From assembly GCA_963703895.1 (NCBI GenBank), contig CAVPFX010000002.1:1426001-1490000 (forward strand): a stretch of DNA of 64,000 bases. Direction: 5' to 3'. Positions 50,500 to 60,664 of this stretch are shown piece after piece (position 1 is the first letter of the stretch; each line of letters starts with the position of its first letter). Origin of the DNA: VRUE01 sp963703895. Lineage in GTDB: Bacteria > Actinomycetota > Thermoleophilia > Solirubrobacterales > 70-9. The notes under the pieces were generated by a model. It searched no databases. It had not been told where the DNA came from and worked only from the letters and a program-made list of their open reading frames with translations. A program made the position numbers and the translations under genes.

Positions 50500-51112
50500 T
50501 CACTGCCGCCCGCCTTGGGACAGCTCGACTTGGGCCAGCGGCGTGTAGCGCGCACCCTTGGGATTAAGTTCTGAACGGTAAAGACGAACTCGGACAGGAC
50601 AACTCGGCTCTAAGAGCTCCCGGCGGAAGTAGCCCGGGCGGAGTCTCCACCGTCCGCTGGGCGCTTCGATCCGCGCCGGTCAGACCTGACCCGAGCGACG
50701 GTCACGTGTGGCCAAAACACCCGTCGCTCCGCCTTGTAGAGCCGTTTTGCGACAAGCGCCTCCTCCAGTTCCGCTTGCAAGACGACAGCGCCCGGAGAGC
50801 TGGCCGGCAGCGCGAACAGGCGCGCCTGCCGCAGCGATGGCTTGGCGATTGGATTTCCCAGCTCGAGTCGAGGGAGCCGGCGCCACCAGACCCCGCACGA
50901 TCCGGGTCAGGTGCTCGATCTCCCTCTCCGGCAGACAGCCGAGGAAGGCAAGGGTGATGTGCAGCGACTCGGGCGCCACGACCCGCAGCGCCGGGTCGCG
51001 CAGCTCGCGCCGCCCCCAGGCGACGATTCCGTCCCGTGTCGCCTCGGGCAGGTCGAGGGCGACGAACAGGCGTGCCCGCGGGCTCTTCAGTCGCTCCTTG
51101 TGCTCACGCTCG
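50500..51112 (-). pseudogene. thpR: RNA 2',3'-cyclic phosphodiesterase (ThpR/LigT), frame-disrupted
   Basis: Three frames together give a recognisable ThpR. Frame one has RARLFVALDLPEATRDG and the first catalytic motif HITL. After about 50870 a second frame gives RLELGNPIAKPSLRQARLFA and the second motif HVTV. After about 50680 a third frame gives LYRSELNPKGARYTPL and a TGA at 50500-50502, 15 bp before recA. The start codon is unclear. It is either a decayed gene or the result of base errors; its position between cinA and recA is canonical. Confidence 0.8.
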
Positions 51113-51176
51113 CCACGCTACGCGGGCTCGGCGCGCGTGACAACGCACCAACGTCACGACTTTGGAAGCGGAACGC

Positions 51177-52457
51177 CTACAGCGGTGCGTCGTCGCCACC
51201 GAGCAGCAGGCGCAGGAGGTGCATCCCGACCAGGGCCGAGCGTTCGCGGATGTCGGCGCGACCGCCGGGGATCACCGGGTCGCGGGCGAGGAAGGTCCCA
51301 TCGACGAGCCGGGCGTGGAAGCAGACGTAGCCGACCGGCTTCTCCTCCGTCCCGCCATCCGGCCCGGCGATCCCGGTGATCGAGACCGCGACATCGGCTT
51401 TGAAGCGCTCGAGCGCGCCCAGGGCCATCTGCTCGGCGACCTCCAGCGAGACGGCCCCCTTTTGCTTGATCAACTCGGGATCGACGCCAAGCAGGTCCGC
51501 CTTGGCCTCGTTCGCGTAGGAAACGACGCTGCCCGCCATGTAGGCCGAAGCGCCCGGCAGGTTGGTGATGCGCGCCGCCAACAGCCCACCGCTGCAGGAC
51601 TCGGCCAGACCCAGCCGGTGGCCCAGCAGCAGCGCCGCGACCTGCGAGTCGATCGTCTCCCCGTCAAGGCTGAACAGGTGGCTTGGGTGCCGCTCCTCGA
51701 GGCCGCTTTTGACGGCCTCGGCAGTACCCAGGGCCGCGTCGCGGTAACGCACATCGATCTCGATCTCGCCGCGGCGCAGGCAGGTCGTGATCTCGACCTC
51801 CGGCAGGGCCACCCCATCGGCCTCGATCTCACGCAGGCTCTTGGCGATCTCCGACTCGGGCACGCCGAACATGCGCAGCGTGTAGCCACGCAGCGGCGTC
51901 GCCCGCCCCAGCACTGCCGCGACCGGCTCGGTCGCGGCCGCGACCGGCCACATCGGCTGCAGCTCGCGTGGCGGCCCCGGCAGGACGACGACCACGCGGC
52001 CCTCGGCGGGAACCACCAAGCCGGGCGCCGTGCCGACGGGGTCGAGCGTGATCGCCCCTTCGGGCACGATCGCCTGCTTGCGGTTCGCCTCGCGCACGGC
52101 CTCGGGGTCGAAGGTGAAGCTGCGGGCGAAGTTGCGCAGGATCGTCTCGATCTTCTCCTCCATCGCCTCGTCGAGGACCATCTCGCGCCCGGAGAACCTG
52201 CCCACTACCTCCGCCGTGAGATCGTCGGCGGTCGGGCCGAGGCCACCCGAGGTGACGATCAGATCCATGCCCTCGGCCGCCATGAAGCGCAGCGCGGCCT
52301 CGAGGTCGTCCGGGCGGTCGCCGACGACGAGGATGTGGGCGACGTCGATCCCCAGGTCGGCGAGCTGTTCGGAGAGCCAGGGACCGTTGCGGTCGCCGAT
52401 CCGCCCGGTTAGGACCTCGGTGCCGGTGACGACTATCCCCGCCCTGACCTCGCTCAT
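51177..52457 (-). CDS. cinA: CinA family competence/damage-inducible protein
   Basis: A 426-residue two-domain protein. The N-terminal MoCF-like domain (MSEVRAGIVVTGTEVLTGRI, VTSGGLGPTADDLT, LVVPAEGRVVVVLPGPP) acts on ADP-ribose or NMN-related compounds. The C-terminal nicotinamide-nucleotide amidase domain shows AESCSGGLLAARITN, SYANEAK and SITGIAGPDGGTEEKPVG. The ATG at 52457 overlaps the presumed rodZ stop (ATGA). The frame continues upstream only because rodZ is frame-disrupted. Confidence 0.92.
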   Translation of the reverse strand: MSEVRAGIVVTGTEVLTGRIGDRNGPWLSEQLADLGIDVAHILVVGDRPDDLEAALRFMAAEGMDLIVTSGGLGPTADDLTAEVVGRFSGREMVLDEAMEEKIETILRNFARSFTFDPEAVREANRKQAIVPEGAITLDPVGTAPGLVVPAEGRVVVVLPGPPRELQPMWPVAAATEPVAAVLGRATPLRGYTLRMFGVPESEIAKSLREIEADGVALPEVEITTCLRRGEIEIDVRYRDAALGTAEAVKSGLEERHPSHLFSLDGETIDSQVAALLLGHRLGLAESCSGGLLAARITNLPGASAYMAGSVVSYANEAKADLLGVDPELIKQKGAVSLEVAEQMALGALERFKADVAVSITGIAGPDGGTEEKPVGYVCFHARLVDGTFLARDPVIPGGRADIRERSALVGMHLLRLLLGGDDAPL

Positions 52458-53206
52458 GCGCAGGTAGGCCGTTCCGCTTCGCTCGAGTTGGGTCAGGGCG
52501 CCCGAGGAGTCGATCGAGTAGCCGATCGGGCTGGATGTCGCCGCTATTTCCGCTTCCCTGCCATCGATGCGCATTTTGACTTCCCCGTTGCCGAAGGAGA
52601 CCGTGAAGCTACCGGAGCGAAACGGACCTGCTTCCGCGCCCGCTTCGAGGATGACACCGTCAACCAGCGACTTGCCGCTTGCGTTGAGCACGCAGACCCA
52701 AACTTCGGCGCTCGCCGCGAGCTCGAACCGAGACGCCCATCTTTGGAGGCGCCGGCGGCGTCCTTGCCTGCACCCTGGGTTCTCCGGCCGGCCTTGCGGG
52801 CGCCAACGGAGAGGAGCCTCCCCCGTCACCGCCAGGAAACGCCAGGATCGCGACAGCGGCAACCGCGATCACCGCAAGCACCACCAGGCCGGCGAGAACG
52901 GCGCTGAAACGCCTGGAACGGACATCGGGCGCATCGGGCTGGGGCCTGCTCCGATGGTGTGCGGTGCCAGCGTTCGACGCTCTCTCGGTAGTCCTCGACC
53001 AGCCGCTCTCCATCGAGACCGAGGAAAGCCGCGTAGGTGCGGATAAAGCCGCGGGTATAGACGCCGCCGGGCAGGACATCCCATTCTTCGTCCTCGATCG
53101 CGCGCAGAAAGCGCAGGCGGATTCGCGTCGCCGCCTCAACCTCGGAAAGCTCGACTTTGCGGCGAGTCCGCGCCTTGCGCAGGATCGCGCCGACACCGCT
53201 GTCCAT
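52454..53206 (-). CDS. rodZ: RodZ-like HTH membrane protein, frame-disrupted
   Basis: Shape/division factor linking cytoskeleton to membrane. The N-terminal RodZ-type HTH is intact (MDSGVGAILRKARTRRKVEL, FLRAIEDEEWDVLPGGVYTRG). Near 52940 the frame must shift to give the transmembrane helix AVLAGLVVLAVIAVAAVAIL. Near 52740 it shifts again to give the outer domain SAEVWVCVLNASGKSLVDG. Near 52490 a third shift gives the ending SEAERPTCA with a TGA overlapping the cinA ATG. Three disruptions in one gene suggest sequence error. Confidence 0.8.
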
Positions 53207-53232
53207 GCGGACATTGTCCTACCGCGGCCTAC

Positions 53233-55390
53233 TCAGGTGCGACGGGTCGAGGCATCGGGCTCCACGGCCTGGGCCTCGCCGCCCCCGATGAGCCGAGTGA
53301 GGTCGGCCCCGGTGACCAAGACCTGGCGCGGTTTCGAGCCTTCGTAGCCGGAGATCACCCCGCGGCGCTCGAGCATGTCGATCAGCCTGCCGGCGCGGGT
53401 GTAGCCGACCCGCAGGCGCCGCTGGATCATCGAGACGGAGGCGGTTTCGGTCTCGACCACGACCCGGATCGCGTCGTCGAGCAGGTCGTCGCTGTCGGGA
53501 TCGAAGTCGCCCTCGGTTTCGACGCCCTTCTCCTCGTGAACCTCGAGCAGCTCGGCCTCGAATTCCGGTTCGCCCTGCTTGGCCCAGTGGTTGGTGATGC
53601 GGGCGGTCTCCTCCTCGGTGACGAAGGCGCCCTGAATCCGCTGCAGCTTCGAGGTGCCGGCACCGCGGAAGAGCATGTCGCCCTGGCCGAGCAGGGCCTC
53701 GGCCCCGCCCTGGTCGAGGATCACGCGCGAGTCGGTCTGCGAGGAGACGGCGAAGGCGATCCGGGCGGGGATGTTGACCTTGATCGTGCCGGTGATGATG
53801 TCGGTCGAAGGCCGCTGCGTCGCCAGCACCAGGTGGATTCCGGTGGCGCGCGACTTCTGGGCGAGGCGGATGATCGAGTCCTCGACCTCGGCCGGGGAGA
53901 CCATCATCAGGTCCGCGAGCTCGTCGATCACGCAAAGGATGTGCGGCAGCGGCGCTTCGCCGGCCTTGGCACGGGCCCGGTTGAGCTCGGCGAGGTTGCG
54001 GCAGCGGGCCTGGCCCATGATCCCGTAGCGGCTCTCCATCTCGCCGATCAGGTTGGCCAGCACGTTGGCGGCGAGGCGCGGCGAGGTGACCACGGGCGTC
54101 AGTAGGTGGGGGACGTTCTCGTAGTGGTTGAGCTCGACCTGCTTGGGGTCGACTAGGACCAGGCGCACGTCGTTGGGCGAGGCCTGCATCAGGATCGAGG
54201 AGAGGATCGCGTTGACGCAGCCGGACTTGCCCGAGCCGGTGGTGCCGGCGACGAGCACGTGGGGCATCTTCGCCAAGTCGGTCCAGACCGGATTGCCGTC
54301 GATGCCCTTGCCCAGCCAGGCGACCAGGGGCGAGGTCTTCTCGGGACGGGCGGAGTAGATGTCGCCAAGGCGGACGATGCGGCGGCGCGTGTTCGGCACC
54401 TCGACCCCGACCGCCTGCTTGCCCGGGATCGGAGCGAGGATGCGGATGTCGGTCGAGGCCAGCGCGTAGGCGAGGTCGTTGGAGAGCTCGGTCACCTTCT
54501 TCACCTTGGTGCCGGGCGCCAGGCGCAGTTCGTAGCGCGAGACGTGAGGGCCGCTGACGATGCCGACGATCTTCGCCTCGACCCCGAAGTGCCCGAGGGT
54601 CTCGACCAGCTTGCGGCCGACGATCTCGTGATCGCGCGGGTCGACGCCCTTTGTCGCCTTTGCCCCGTTCGAGCGCTTTGGCGGGCGGCGGCTTGTAATC
54701 GATGCCCTCCGAGATCGTGACGCCGCGCTTATTGCCCTGGGGCGTCAAGGCGACCTGCTCGGGCTCGGGGGTCTGATCGACGACAGCGGCCTCTTCCTCG
54801 GCCTCGATCGCCGCCAGCTCGGCGTCGAAGCTCTCGGTAACCGCCTCCTCGACCTCGGGCCCAGGCTCCTCGACGAGGGCCACGGTCGGCTCGACGTCGT
54901 CCTCCTCCGGATAGGCGCTCATCACATCGGTGGGCCCAGCCTGAGTCTCAAACGAGAAAGTCTTCTCCTGGCTCTTTTCCTCGAGCCGATCGCGGCGGGT
55001 CTGAATGGCCGTCTGCGCCACCCCGTGGCTGCCCATGAAGATCCGGCGCAGCCCACGACCGATGCCACGGAACAAGCTCGAGATAGAGGTCCCCGTAACG
55101 AGCAACCCACCAACGAGCAGCATCAAGACCGTCGCAATGCGCGCGCCGACCGTGCCGAACAGATAGACGAGTCCGGTTTCGATCCCGTATCCGACCTTGC
55201 CCCCTTCCCAGCCAAAGAAGAGAACGAAGCTCAAGTAGACGCCGGCGGCGATCAGGAACAGTCCGATCAGGTCGAGGTGCCGCTGCTCGAGAGCCTGCGG
55301 CAAATGCAACCCCCTCTTGGCGGCGGCTTTGGATTTGGCTTTCGGCTTACGGCGCGCGGCTTTGCCGCGCTTCTTGTTACGCACGAACAT
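53233..55390 (-). CDS. ftsK: DNA translocase FtsK/SpoIIIE with one frame disruption
   Basis: Septal DNA pump that clears chromosome termini. The N-terminal part (from the ATG at 55390) has a basic start and about four transmembrane helices (LDLIGLFLIAAGVYLSFVLF and others), then an acidic linker. Near 54647-54649 one extra base in a GGG run breaks the frame. Removing it joins KGDKG to VDPRDHEIVGRKLVETLGHF and the motor: Walker A GTTGSGKSG, Walker B ILCVIDELADLM. The C-terminal gamma winged helix (VSMIQRRLRVGYTRAGRLID) reads DNA polarity. It is probably intact in the organism. Confidence 0.88.
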
Positions 55391-55511
55391 GGGCAGCCCC
55401 TTCGACGCCCGCCGGCCTACCCCTGCGCGGGAGGGCGAATCCGGGCCCGCCGCCTAAAACACAGCTAAATCTCCGCTGCTTCCGTCCTTCTCGCCTCTAA
55501 CATCGACGCAG

Positions 55512-56207
55512 ATGCTCACCAGCGACCCCGAAATCGCTACCGGCCGTGTCCTCGTCGTCGAGGACGACGCCGAGATCGCCGACGTCCTGCGCCGCTCCCT
55601 GCGACAGGAGGGCTACGAGGTGAAGACCAGCGCCGACGGCGTCGACGCGCTCGACGTCGCCAGCGCTTTCGTCCCCGACCTGGTCGTCCTCGATCTCGGC
55701 CTCCCCCGACTCGATGGGGTCGAGGTCTGCCGGCGACTGCGCGCCGACGGCGACGTGCCGATCCTGATGCTTACCGCCCGCGCCGAGACCGAGGACCGGG
55801 TCAGCGGCCTCGACAGCGGCGCCGACGATTACCTGGTCAAGCCCTTCGAGCGCCAGGAGCTGCTGGCGCGGATCCGCGCCCTGCTGCGGCGCCGGCCGCC
55901 GCGCGGGGCGGCCTCGCTGGAGGTCGGCGACCTGACGCTCAACCCCGATACCCGCGAGGTCAAACGCGGCGAGCGCGAGCTCGAGCTGACCAACCGCGAG
56001 TTCGAGCTGCTCGAGTACCTGATGCGCAACGAGCGCCTTGTCGTCTCGCGCGAGCGGCTGCTCGACGACGTCTGGGGCTACGACCCGACCGCGGCGACGA
56101 ACACGATCGACGTCTTCATCTCCAACCTGCGCCGCAAGCTCGAGGCCGGTGGCGAGGCCCGCCTCCTGCACACGAAACGCGGCGCCGGCTACGTCCTCAA
56201 GCAATAG
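55512..56207 (+). CDS. OmpR-family response regulator
   Basis: A 231-residue two-component regulator. The receiver domain has the acidic pair in VVEDDAEI, the phosphoacceptor D61 in VVLDLGLPRLDG and the lysine in YLVKPFE. The C-terminal winged helix (LELTNREFELLEYLMRNERL, DVFISNLRRKL) binds DNA. The histidine kinase gene starts 2 bp after its stop. The pair interrupts, on the opposite strand, the rnj-ftsK neighbourhood usual in actinobacteria. Target genes are unknown. Confidence 0.93.
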   Translation: MLTSDPEIATGRVLVVEDDAEIADVLRRSLRQEGYEVKTSADGVDALDVASAFVPDLVVLDLGLPRLDGVEVCRRLRADGDVPILMLTARAETEDRVSGLDSGADDYLVKPFERQELLARIRALLRRRPPRGAASLEVGDLTLNPDTREVKRGERELELTNREFELLEYLMRNERLVVSRERLLDDVWGYDPTAATNTIDVFISNLRRKLEAGGEARLLHTKRGAGYVLKQ

Positions 56208-56209
56208 TC

Positions 56210-57691
56210 GTGACGGGGCTCAAGCGTCGTCAGACGAAGAACCGGGGACGACCGAGCGCGCCGCAGAGAGGTCGTTTGAGGCCGTCATCGTGGCCAGTAC
56301 GATGGCGACTGGCGGGAGTCTCCGCGGGCCTCACCCTGGCCATCCTGCTCGTCTTCGGTGCGGTGATCGGTCAGGTCGCCACCAGCCGCATTCGCGATGA
56401 CTTCAACCGCGAGGTGAGCAGTGCAGCGCAGAGCCTCGCCGCCGAAATCCGCATTGCCAGCACGCCGCTGGGCACCCTCTATCGCGGGCCGAACCTCGAT
56501 GACTTCGTCCGGCCCGACGGCGCCTCGGCCCGCGTCTTCGCCGCCAGCGGCACCAATCTCACTCAAATCAAGGCCAGCGACAACGCCTCGGCGCTGGGGC
56601 CACCGACCGCGGGGCTTTCCAACTACCGCAGCATGCGGGTGGCAACCGCCCGTGTCACCGGCGAAACCGGACTGACCACTGGCTACGTTCAGTACGGACG
56701 CAGCATCGCTCACGTCGACTCGACCGTCGATCGCCTCTGGCTCTTCATCGCCGCCGGCATCCTCGGCGGCACCCTGCTCGCCAGCCTTGCCGGCGTCGCG
56801 ATTGCCGCCCGGGCGATGCGCCCGATCGCGGCCCTGACCGCAACCGCGCGACAGGTCAGCGACACCGGCGACCCCTCGCGTCACATGCCGGACCCCCAAG
56901 CCGAAGACGAGGTCGGCGAGCTCGCCCGCACGCTCGAGCGGATGCTGCGCTCGCTGGACGCGGCGCGCACCGAGCGCGAGGCGGCGATGAAGAAACAGCG
57001 CGAGTTCGTCGCCGACGCCTCGCACGAGCTGCGCACGCCGCTGACCAGCGTGCTGGCCAACCTCGAGCTGCTGCAGGCATCGTTGCGAGCGCCCAGTCAG
57101 GGTGAAGACAGGGCCATGGTCGAGTCCGCCCTGCGCTCCTCGAAACGGATGAGCCGCCTGGTCGCCGACCTGCTCCTGCTCGCCCGGGCCGATGCCGGCC
57201 GGGCCGGCAAGCACCGGCCCTGCGATCTGGCCGAGATCGCCGGCAACGCCGCTGCCGAGCTGGCCCCGGTGCTCGGCGATCGCGAGCTCGAGATCGACAA
57301 CGAACGAGCCCTGCCCGTGCAGGGCAATCCCGACGAGCTCCACCGCATGGTGCTGAACCTGCTCGACAACGCCGCCCGACACACGCCGCCGGGAGCACGG
57401 ATCGAACTGCACGTGCGCGAGGACGGCTCCGAGGCCCTAGTCGAGGTCGGCGACGATGGTCCCGGCATCCAGCCTCAGTTGCGCGACCAGATCTTCGATC
57501 GCTTCGTCCGCGGCGACGGCCCAGCCGACACCGCCGTCGGCCCCGGCAGCGGCCTCGGGCTGGCAATCGTCCGCTCGGTAGCCGCCTCGCACGGCGGCGC
57601 GGTCGAGGTCGGCGAGTCGCCAAGCGGCGGCGCCCTCTTCAGCGTGCGGCTGCCGCTGCAGCGCAGCGAGCAGCCCGCTACGACCTTTTAG
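56210..57691 (+). CDS. Sensor histidine kinase
   Basis: A 493-residue membrane kinase partner of the preceding regulator. One helix lies near residues 37-58, an outer sensor region follows, and a second helix near 178-200 leads to a HAMP domain. The HisKA domain carries H272 in FVADASHELRTPLTS. The ATP domain has N-box LLDNAARHTPPG, DDGPGIQ and GSGLGLAIV. GTG start 2 bp after the regulator. The signal sensed is unknown. A strong terminator follows. Confidence 0.92.
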   Translation: MTGLKRRQTKNRGRPSAPQRGRLRPSSWPVRWRLAGVSAGLTLAILLVFGAVIGQVATSRIRDDFNREVSSAAQSLAAEIRIASTPLGTLYRGPNLDDFVRPDGASARVFAASGTNLTQIKASDNASALGPPTAGLSNYRSMRVATARVTGETGLTTGYVQYGRSIAHVDSTVDRLWLFIAAGILGGTLLASLAGVAIAARAMRPIAALTATARQVSDTGDPSRHMPDPQAEDEVGELARTLERMLRSLDAARTEREAAMKKQREFVADASHELRTPLTSVLANLELLQASLRAPSQGEDRAMVESALRSSKRMSRLVADLLLLARADAGRAGKHRPCDLAEIAGNAAAELAPVLGDRELEIDNERALPVQGNPDELHRMVLNLLDNAARHTPPGARIELHVREDGSEALVEVGDDGPGIQPQLRDQIFDRFVRGDGPADTAVGPGSGLGLAIVRSVAASHGGAVEVGESPSGGALFSVRLPLQRSEQPATTF

Positions 57692-57736
57692 GACCGCTTT
57701 AAAGGCCCGTCGTACTTTTCCTCGTGGACGAGACAC

Positions 57737-57783
57737 AGGACCTGCCGGACTCTCCCCAACAGCTCCGGCAGGTCCTTTTTTTT
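57737..57783 (+). terminator. Rho-independent terminator of the two-component operon
   Basis: AGGACCTGCCGGA (57737-57749) pairs perfectly with TCCGGCAGGTCCT (57764-57776) around a 14-base loop. A run of eight T follows directly to 57783. This is a textbook terminator 45 bp after the histidine kinase stop. Confidence 0.93.
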
Positions 57784-58116
57784 ATGCGCGGGTAAGCGAA
57801 TTGCAAACCGCCCGGGCGGGCGGGTCCTGTCGCGGCGGCCCTCCCCCATGTGCTCGGACGCCTGCGGCGCCCTGCGCTATGGGGGACCCCCGCCACCACG
57901 CCACCCGCCCGACAAGCGGTTCGATACCCGCTCATCCGTGCAAGGGCAAAGAGCTTCCTTCAGACGGGAGGTGTCGTCCCTCGCAGCAAGCTCTGCCGGG
58001 GGCGCCCCTCCCCGGGGGTGGCGTCGTAGGGGGACCCGCCCCTGAGGACGCTTTAGCGACCGGAAGGGGTGGGGGTTCCTGCGGCGACAGGACCCGCGGG
58101 GCCGGGGACGCTTGCG
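57784..58116. other. GC-rich intergenic region bounded by a 13-bp inverted repeat
   Basis: No gene is supported here. CGGGTCCTGTCGC at 57821-57833 is the exact reverse complement of GCGACAGGACCCG at 58084-58096. Inside, CCCCCAT and ATGGGGG and several G/C runs could pair. Open frames in the stretch have no start signals or family resemblance. It could be a structured RNA, the 3' region of rnj, or a small inserted element. A T-loop-like GGTTCGATACC inside does not extend to a tRNA. Confidence 0.5.
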
Positions 58117-59781
58117 TCAGACCTCGACGACTACCGGAACGATCATCGGCCGCCGCCGCAACTTTTCGTAGACCAGGCCGGCGACCGCGTCGTGCACGTC
58201 TTCCTGGACCAGGTGCAGCTCGCGGGTGCCCGCTTTGGCGGCGTCCTCGAGCGAGTCCTCGACCAGGTCGCGTAGGTCCTCGACCAGCGCGTCGGCCTCC
58301 TCGAGGAAGGCGACGCCGCGGAAGAGCACCTCGGGGTCGGCGACCACGTGGCCGTCCTCCGATGAGATCGTCGCGACGACGATGAAGAGGCCGTCGGCCG
58401 AGATCTCGCGGCGGTCGCGCAGGGCGACGTCGTCGGGCTCGCCGACGTTGACGCCGTCGACGTAGATCACGCCAGCGTGGATCTCCTCGCCGAAGCGGGC
58501 GCCGTTTTGGTCGACTTCCAGCGGCAGGCCATTGCGCCCCTGGAAGATGCTCTCGGACTCGATGCCGACCGATTCGGCCAGCTCGGCGTGCAGGCGCAAC
58601 CGCTGGTGGTCGCCGTGCACCGGCAGCACGTAACGCGGTTTGGTCAGGTTGAGCATCAGTTTCAGCTCCTCCTGCCAGCCGTGCCCGGAGGCGTGGATCG
58701 GGGCGTCTTTCGCGGTCACCACTTTGGCGCCGATCTCGTAGATGCGGTCGATCGTCTCGTTGACGGCGCGCTCGTTGCCGGGCACCGGGGTGGCCGAGAA
58801 GACCACGGTGTCACCGGAGTGCAGCTCGACGTCGCGGTGATCGTTGTTGGCCATCCGGCGCAGCGCCGAGAGCGGCTCGCCCTGGCTGCCGGTTGAGATC
58901 ACGATCACCTTCTCGTCGGGGAAGCTCTCGATCTCGCGCGGCTGGATGAAGAGGCCCGAGGGCGCCTTGGCGATGCCGAGGTTGGAGGCGATGTTGAAGT
59001 TTTTGCGCATCGAGCGGCCGACCAGGGCCACCCGGCGGTCGAGCTGAACCGCCGCGTCGATCACCTGCTGGACGCGGTGGATGTTGGAGGCGAAGGAGGT
59101 GACGATGATCCGGCCCTCGCAGGAGGCGAAGGTCTCCAGCAGCGCCGGGCCGACGCTCGACTCCGAGGGGGCGACCCCGGGCCGGTCGGCGTTGGTCGAG
59201 TCACCGCAGAGCAGCAGCAGGCCGTCGCGCCCGAGTTCCGCCAGCCGCGAGATGTCCGCCGGGCGACCGTCGACCGGGGTCTGGTCGAACTTGTAGTCGC
59301 CGGTCATCAGCACGTTGCCGGCCTCGGTGGTGAGCAGAACGCCGCGAGCGTCGGGGATCGAGTGCGAGAGGTGGATCAGCTCCAGCTCGAAGGGACCGAC
59401 CCGGACTGTCTCCCCCGCCGGCAGCTCCTCCAGCGGCGCGTCTTTGAGCTTGTGCTCGTCGAGCTTGGCGCGGACCATGCCGATCGTCAGCAGGCCGCTG
59501 TAGATCACCGGTGGCGAGCCGAGCTCGCGCAGCACGTAAGGCAGGGCGCCGACGTGGTCCTCGTGGCCGTGCGTGAGCACAATCGCCTCGATGTCGTCGA
59601 CGCGGTCTCGCAGGTAAGAGAAGTCCGGCAGAACGAGGTCGATGCCGAGCATCTCCGCGGTCGGGAACATCAGCCCGGTATCGACGACGACGATGCGGCC
59701 GTCGTACTCGATCACGGTCATGTTCTTGCCGATCTCGCCCAGTCCCCCGAGCGGCAGCACGCGCAGCTTGCTGGCCGGCAC
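58117..59781 (-). CDS. rnj: Ribonuclease J
   Basis: A 554-residue beta-CASP metallo-beta-lactamase ribonuclease with endo- and 5'-exonuclease roles in RNA processing and decay. It starts LRVLPLGGLGEIGKNMTVIE. The metal motif is LTHGHEDHVGALPY, with LSHSIPD, TGDYKFD and VHGDHQR later. The beta-CASP insert has VTSFASNIHRVQQ and STGSQGEP. The GTG start shares one base with the dapA stop, and the dapA-rnj pair is classical for actinobacteria. PNPase, another decay enzyme, is in the same run. Confidence 0.95.
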   Translation of the reverse strand: MPASKLRVLPLGGLGEIGKNMTVIEYDGRIVVVDTGLMFPTAEMLGIDLVLPDFSYLRDRVDDIEAIVLTHGHEDHVGALPYVLRELGSPPVIYSGLLTIGMVRAKLDEHKLKDAPLEELPAGETVRVGPFELELIHLSHSIPDARGVLLTTEAGNVLMTGDYKFDQTPVDGRPADISRLAELGRDGLLLLCGDSTNADRPGVAPSESSVGPALLETFASCEGRIIVTSFASNIHRVQQVIDAAVQLDRRVALVGRSMRKNFNIASNLGIAKAPSGLFIQPREIESFPDEKVIVISTGSQGEPLSALRRMANNDHRDVELHSGDTVVFSATPVPGNERAVNETIDRIYEIGAKVVTAKDAPIHASGHGWQEELKLMLNLTKPRYVLPVHGDHQRLRLHAELAESVGIESESIFQGRNGLPLEVDQNGARFGEEIHAGVIYVDGVNVGEPDDVALRDRREISADGLFIVVATISSEDGHVVADPEVLFRGVAFLEEADALVEDLRDLVEDSLEDAAKAGTRELHLVQEDVHDAVAGLVYEKLRRRPMIVPVVVEV

Positions 59782-60659
59782 TAGGGAGTCACCGAGGTGA
59801 GGCCGACGCTCTCCAGCGCGGCTCGCACAGTCGCCCTTTGCTCCGCATCGGCGGGCACGAGGGGAAGTCGAAGTGTTCCTGACGGGATCAAGCCCGTCAT
59901 CTCCAGCGCCGCCTTGACCGGGATCGGGTTGGTGGTGACGCCCATCGCGGCGTAGACCTGGCGCAGTCCGGAGTCGATCTCGCGGGCTCGATCCAAGTCA
60001 CCGGCTTGCGCCGCGTCCCAGACTTCGCGCATTTGCGGGCCGACCAGGTGGGAGGCGACGCAGATCCCCCCCGCCCCGCCGATCTCGAGCGTCTTGAGGA
60101 AGATGTCGTCGTTGCCGGCGAGGATCTCGAGGCCCTCGATCGGCTGCAGCTCGTCGTTGTTGGCCTGCTTGACCGCGACCACGTTGTCGATCTTGGCCAG
60201 CTCCGCCAGGCCCTCCGGTGGCACGTTGACAACCACCCGCGAGGGGATGTTGTAGGCGATCAGCGGCAAGCCCGGGACAGCGGCGGCGATCGCTTCGAAG
60301 TGCGCCTGAATTCCCGCCGGATTGGGCTTGTTGTAATAGGGCGTGACGATCAAGGCGGCGTCGGCGCCAGCCTCGGCGGCGCCAGTGGTCAGCTCGATCG
60401 AGTGCTGGGTGTAGTTGGTGCCGGTGCCGCAGACCAGCGGGACCTCGTCGCCGACCTCGCGACGCACGGCCCGCAGGAGGACCAGCGCCTCCTCGTCGGT
60501 GAGCGTCGGCGCCTCGCCGGTCGTGGCCGAGATGACCAGGCCGTGCGAGCCGTGCTCGAGCAGGTAGGTCGCCAGCTTCAGGGCAGCGACCTCGTCGACG
60601 GCGCCGTTCTCGTCGAACGGCGTGGCCATCGCAGTCAGGATTCCGCGAATCTCCTTCAT
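59781..60659 (-). CDS. dapA: 4-Hydroxy-tetrahydrodipicolinate synthase
   Basis: Condenses pyruvate with aspartate semialdehyde, the first step specific to lysine/DAP synthesis. The 292-residue TIM-barrel enzyme has the Schiff-base lysine K164 in VAVKQAN, Y136 in LIAYNIPSR and the TTGEAPTL loop near residue 46. ATG start. dapB ends 5 bp upstream, and the rnj start overlaps the dapA stop by one base, so all are cotranscribed. Confidence 0.95.
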   Translation of the reverse strand: MKEIRGILTAMATPFDENGAVDEVAALKLATYLLEHGSHGLVISATTGEAPTLTDEEALVLLRAVRREVGDEVPLVCGTGTNYTQHSIELTTGAAEAGADAALIVTPYYNKPNPAGIQAHFEAIAAAVPGLPLIAYNIPSRVVVNVPPEGLAELAKIDNVVAVKQANNDELQPIEGLEILAGNDDIFLKTLEIGGAGGICVASHLVGPQMREVWDAAQAGDLDRAREIDSGLRQVYAAMGVTTNPIPVKAALEMTGLIPSGTLRLPLVPADAEQRATVRAALESVGLTSVTP

Positions 60660-60664
60660 TGCGC

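Noticed and set aside
51177..52862. CinA with a long N-terminal extension
   Set aside because: The extension is the C-terminal domain of the frame-disrupted rodZ; CinA begins at the ATG at 52457.
57917..57945. tRNA-like T-loop (GGTTCGATACC) between the histidine kinase and rnj
   Set aside because: The stem has a mismatch, and no matching acceptor stem, D arm or anticodon arm is found within the needed distance.
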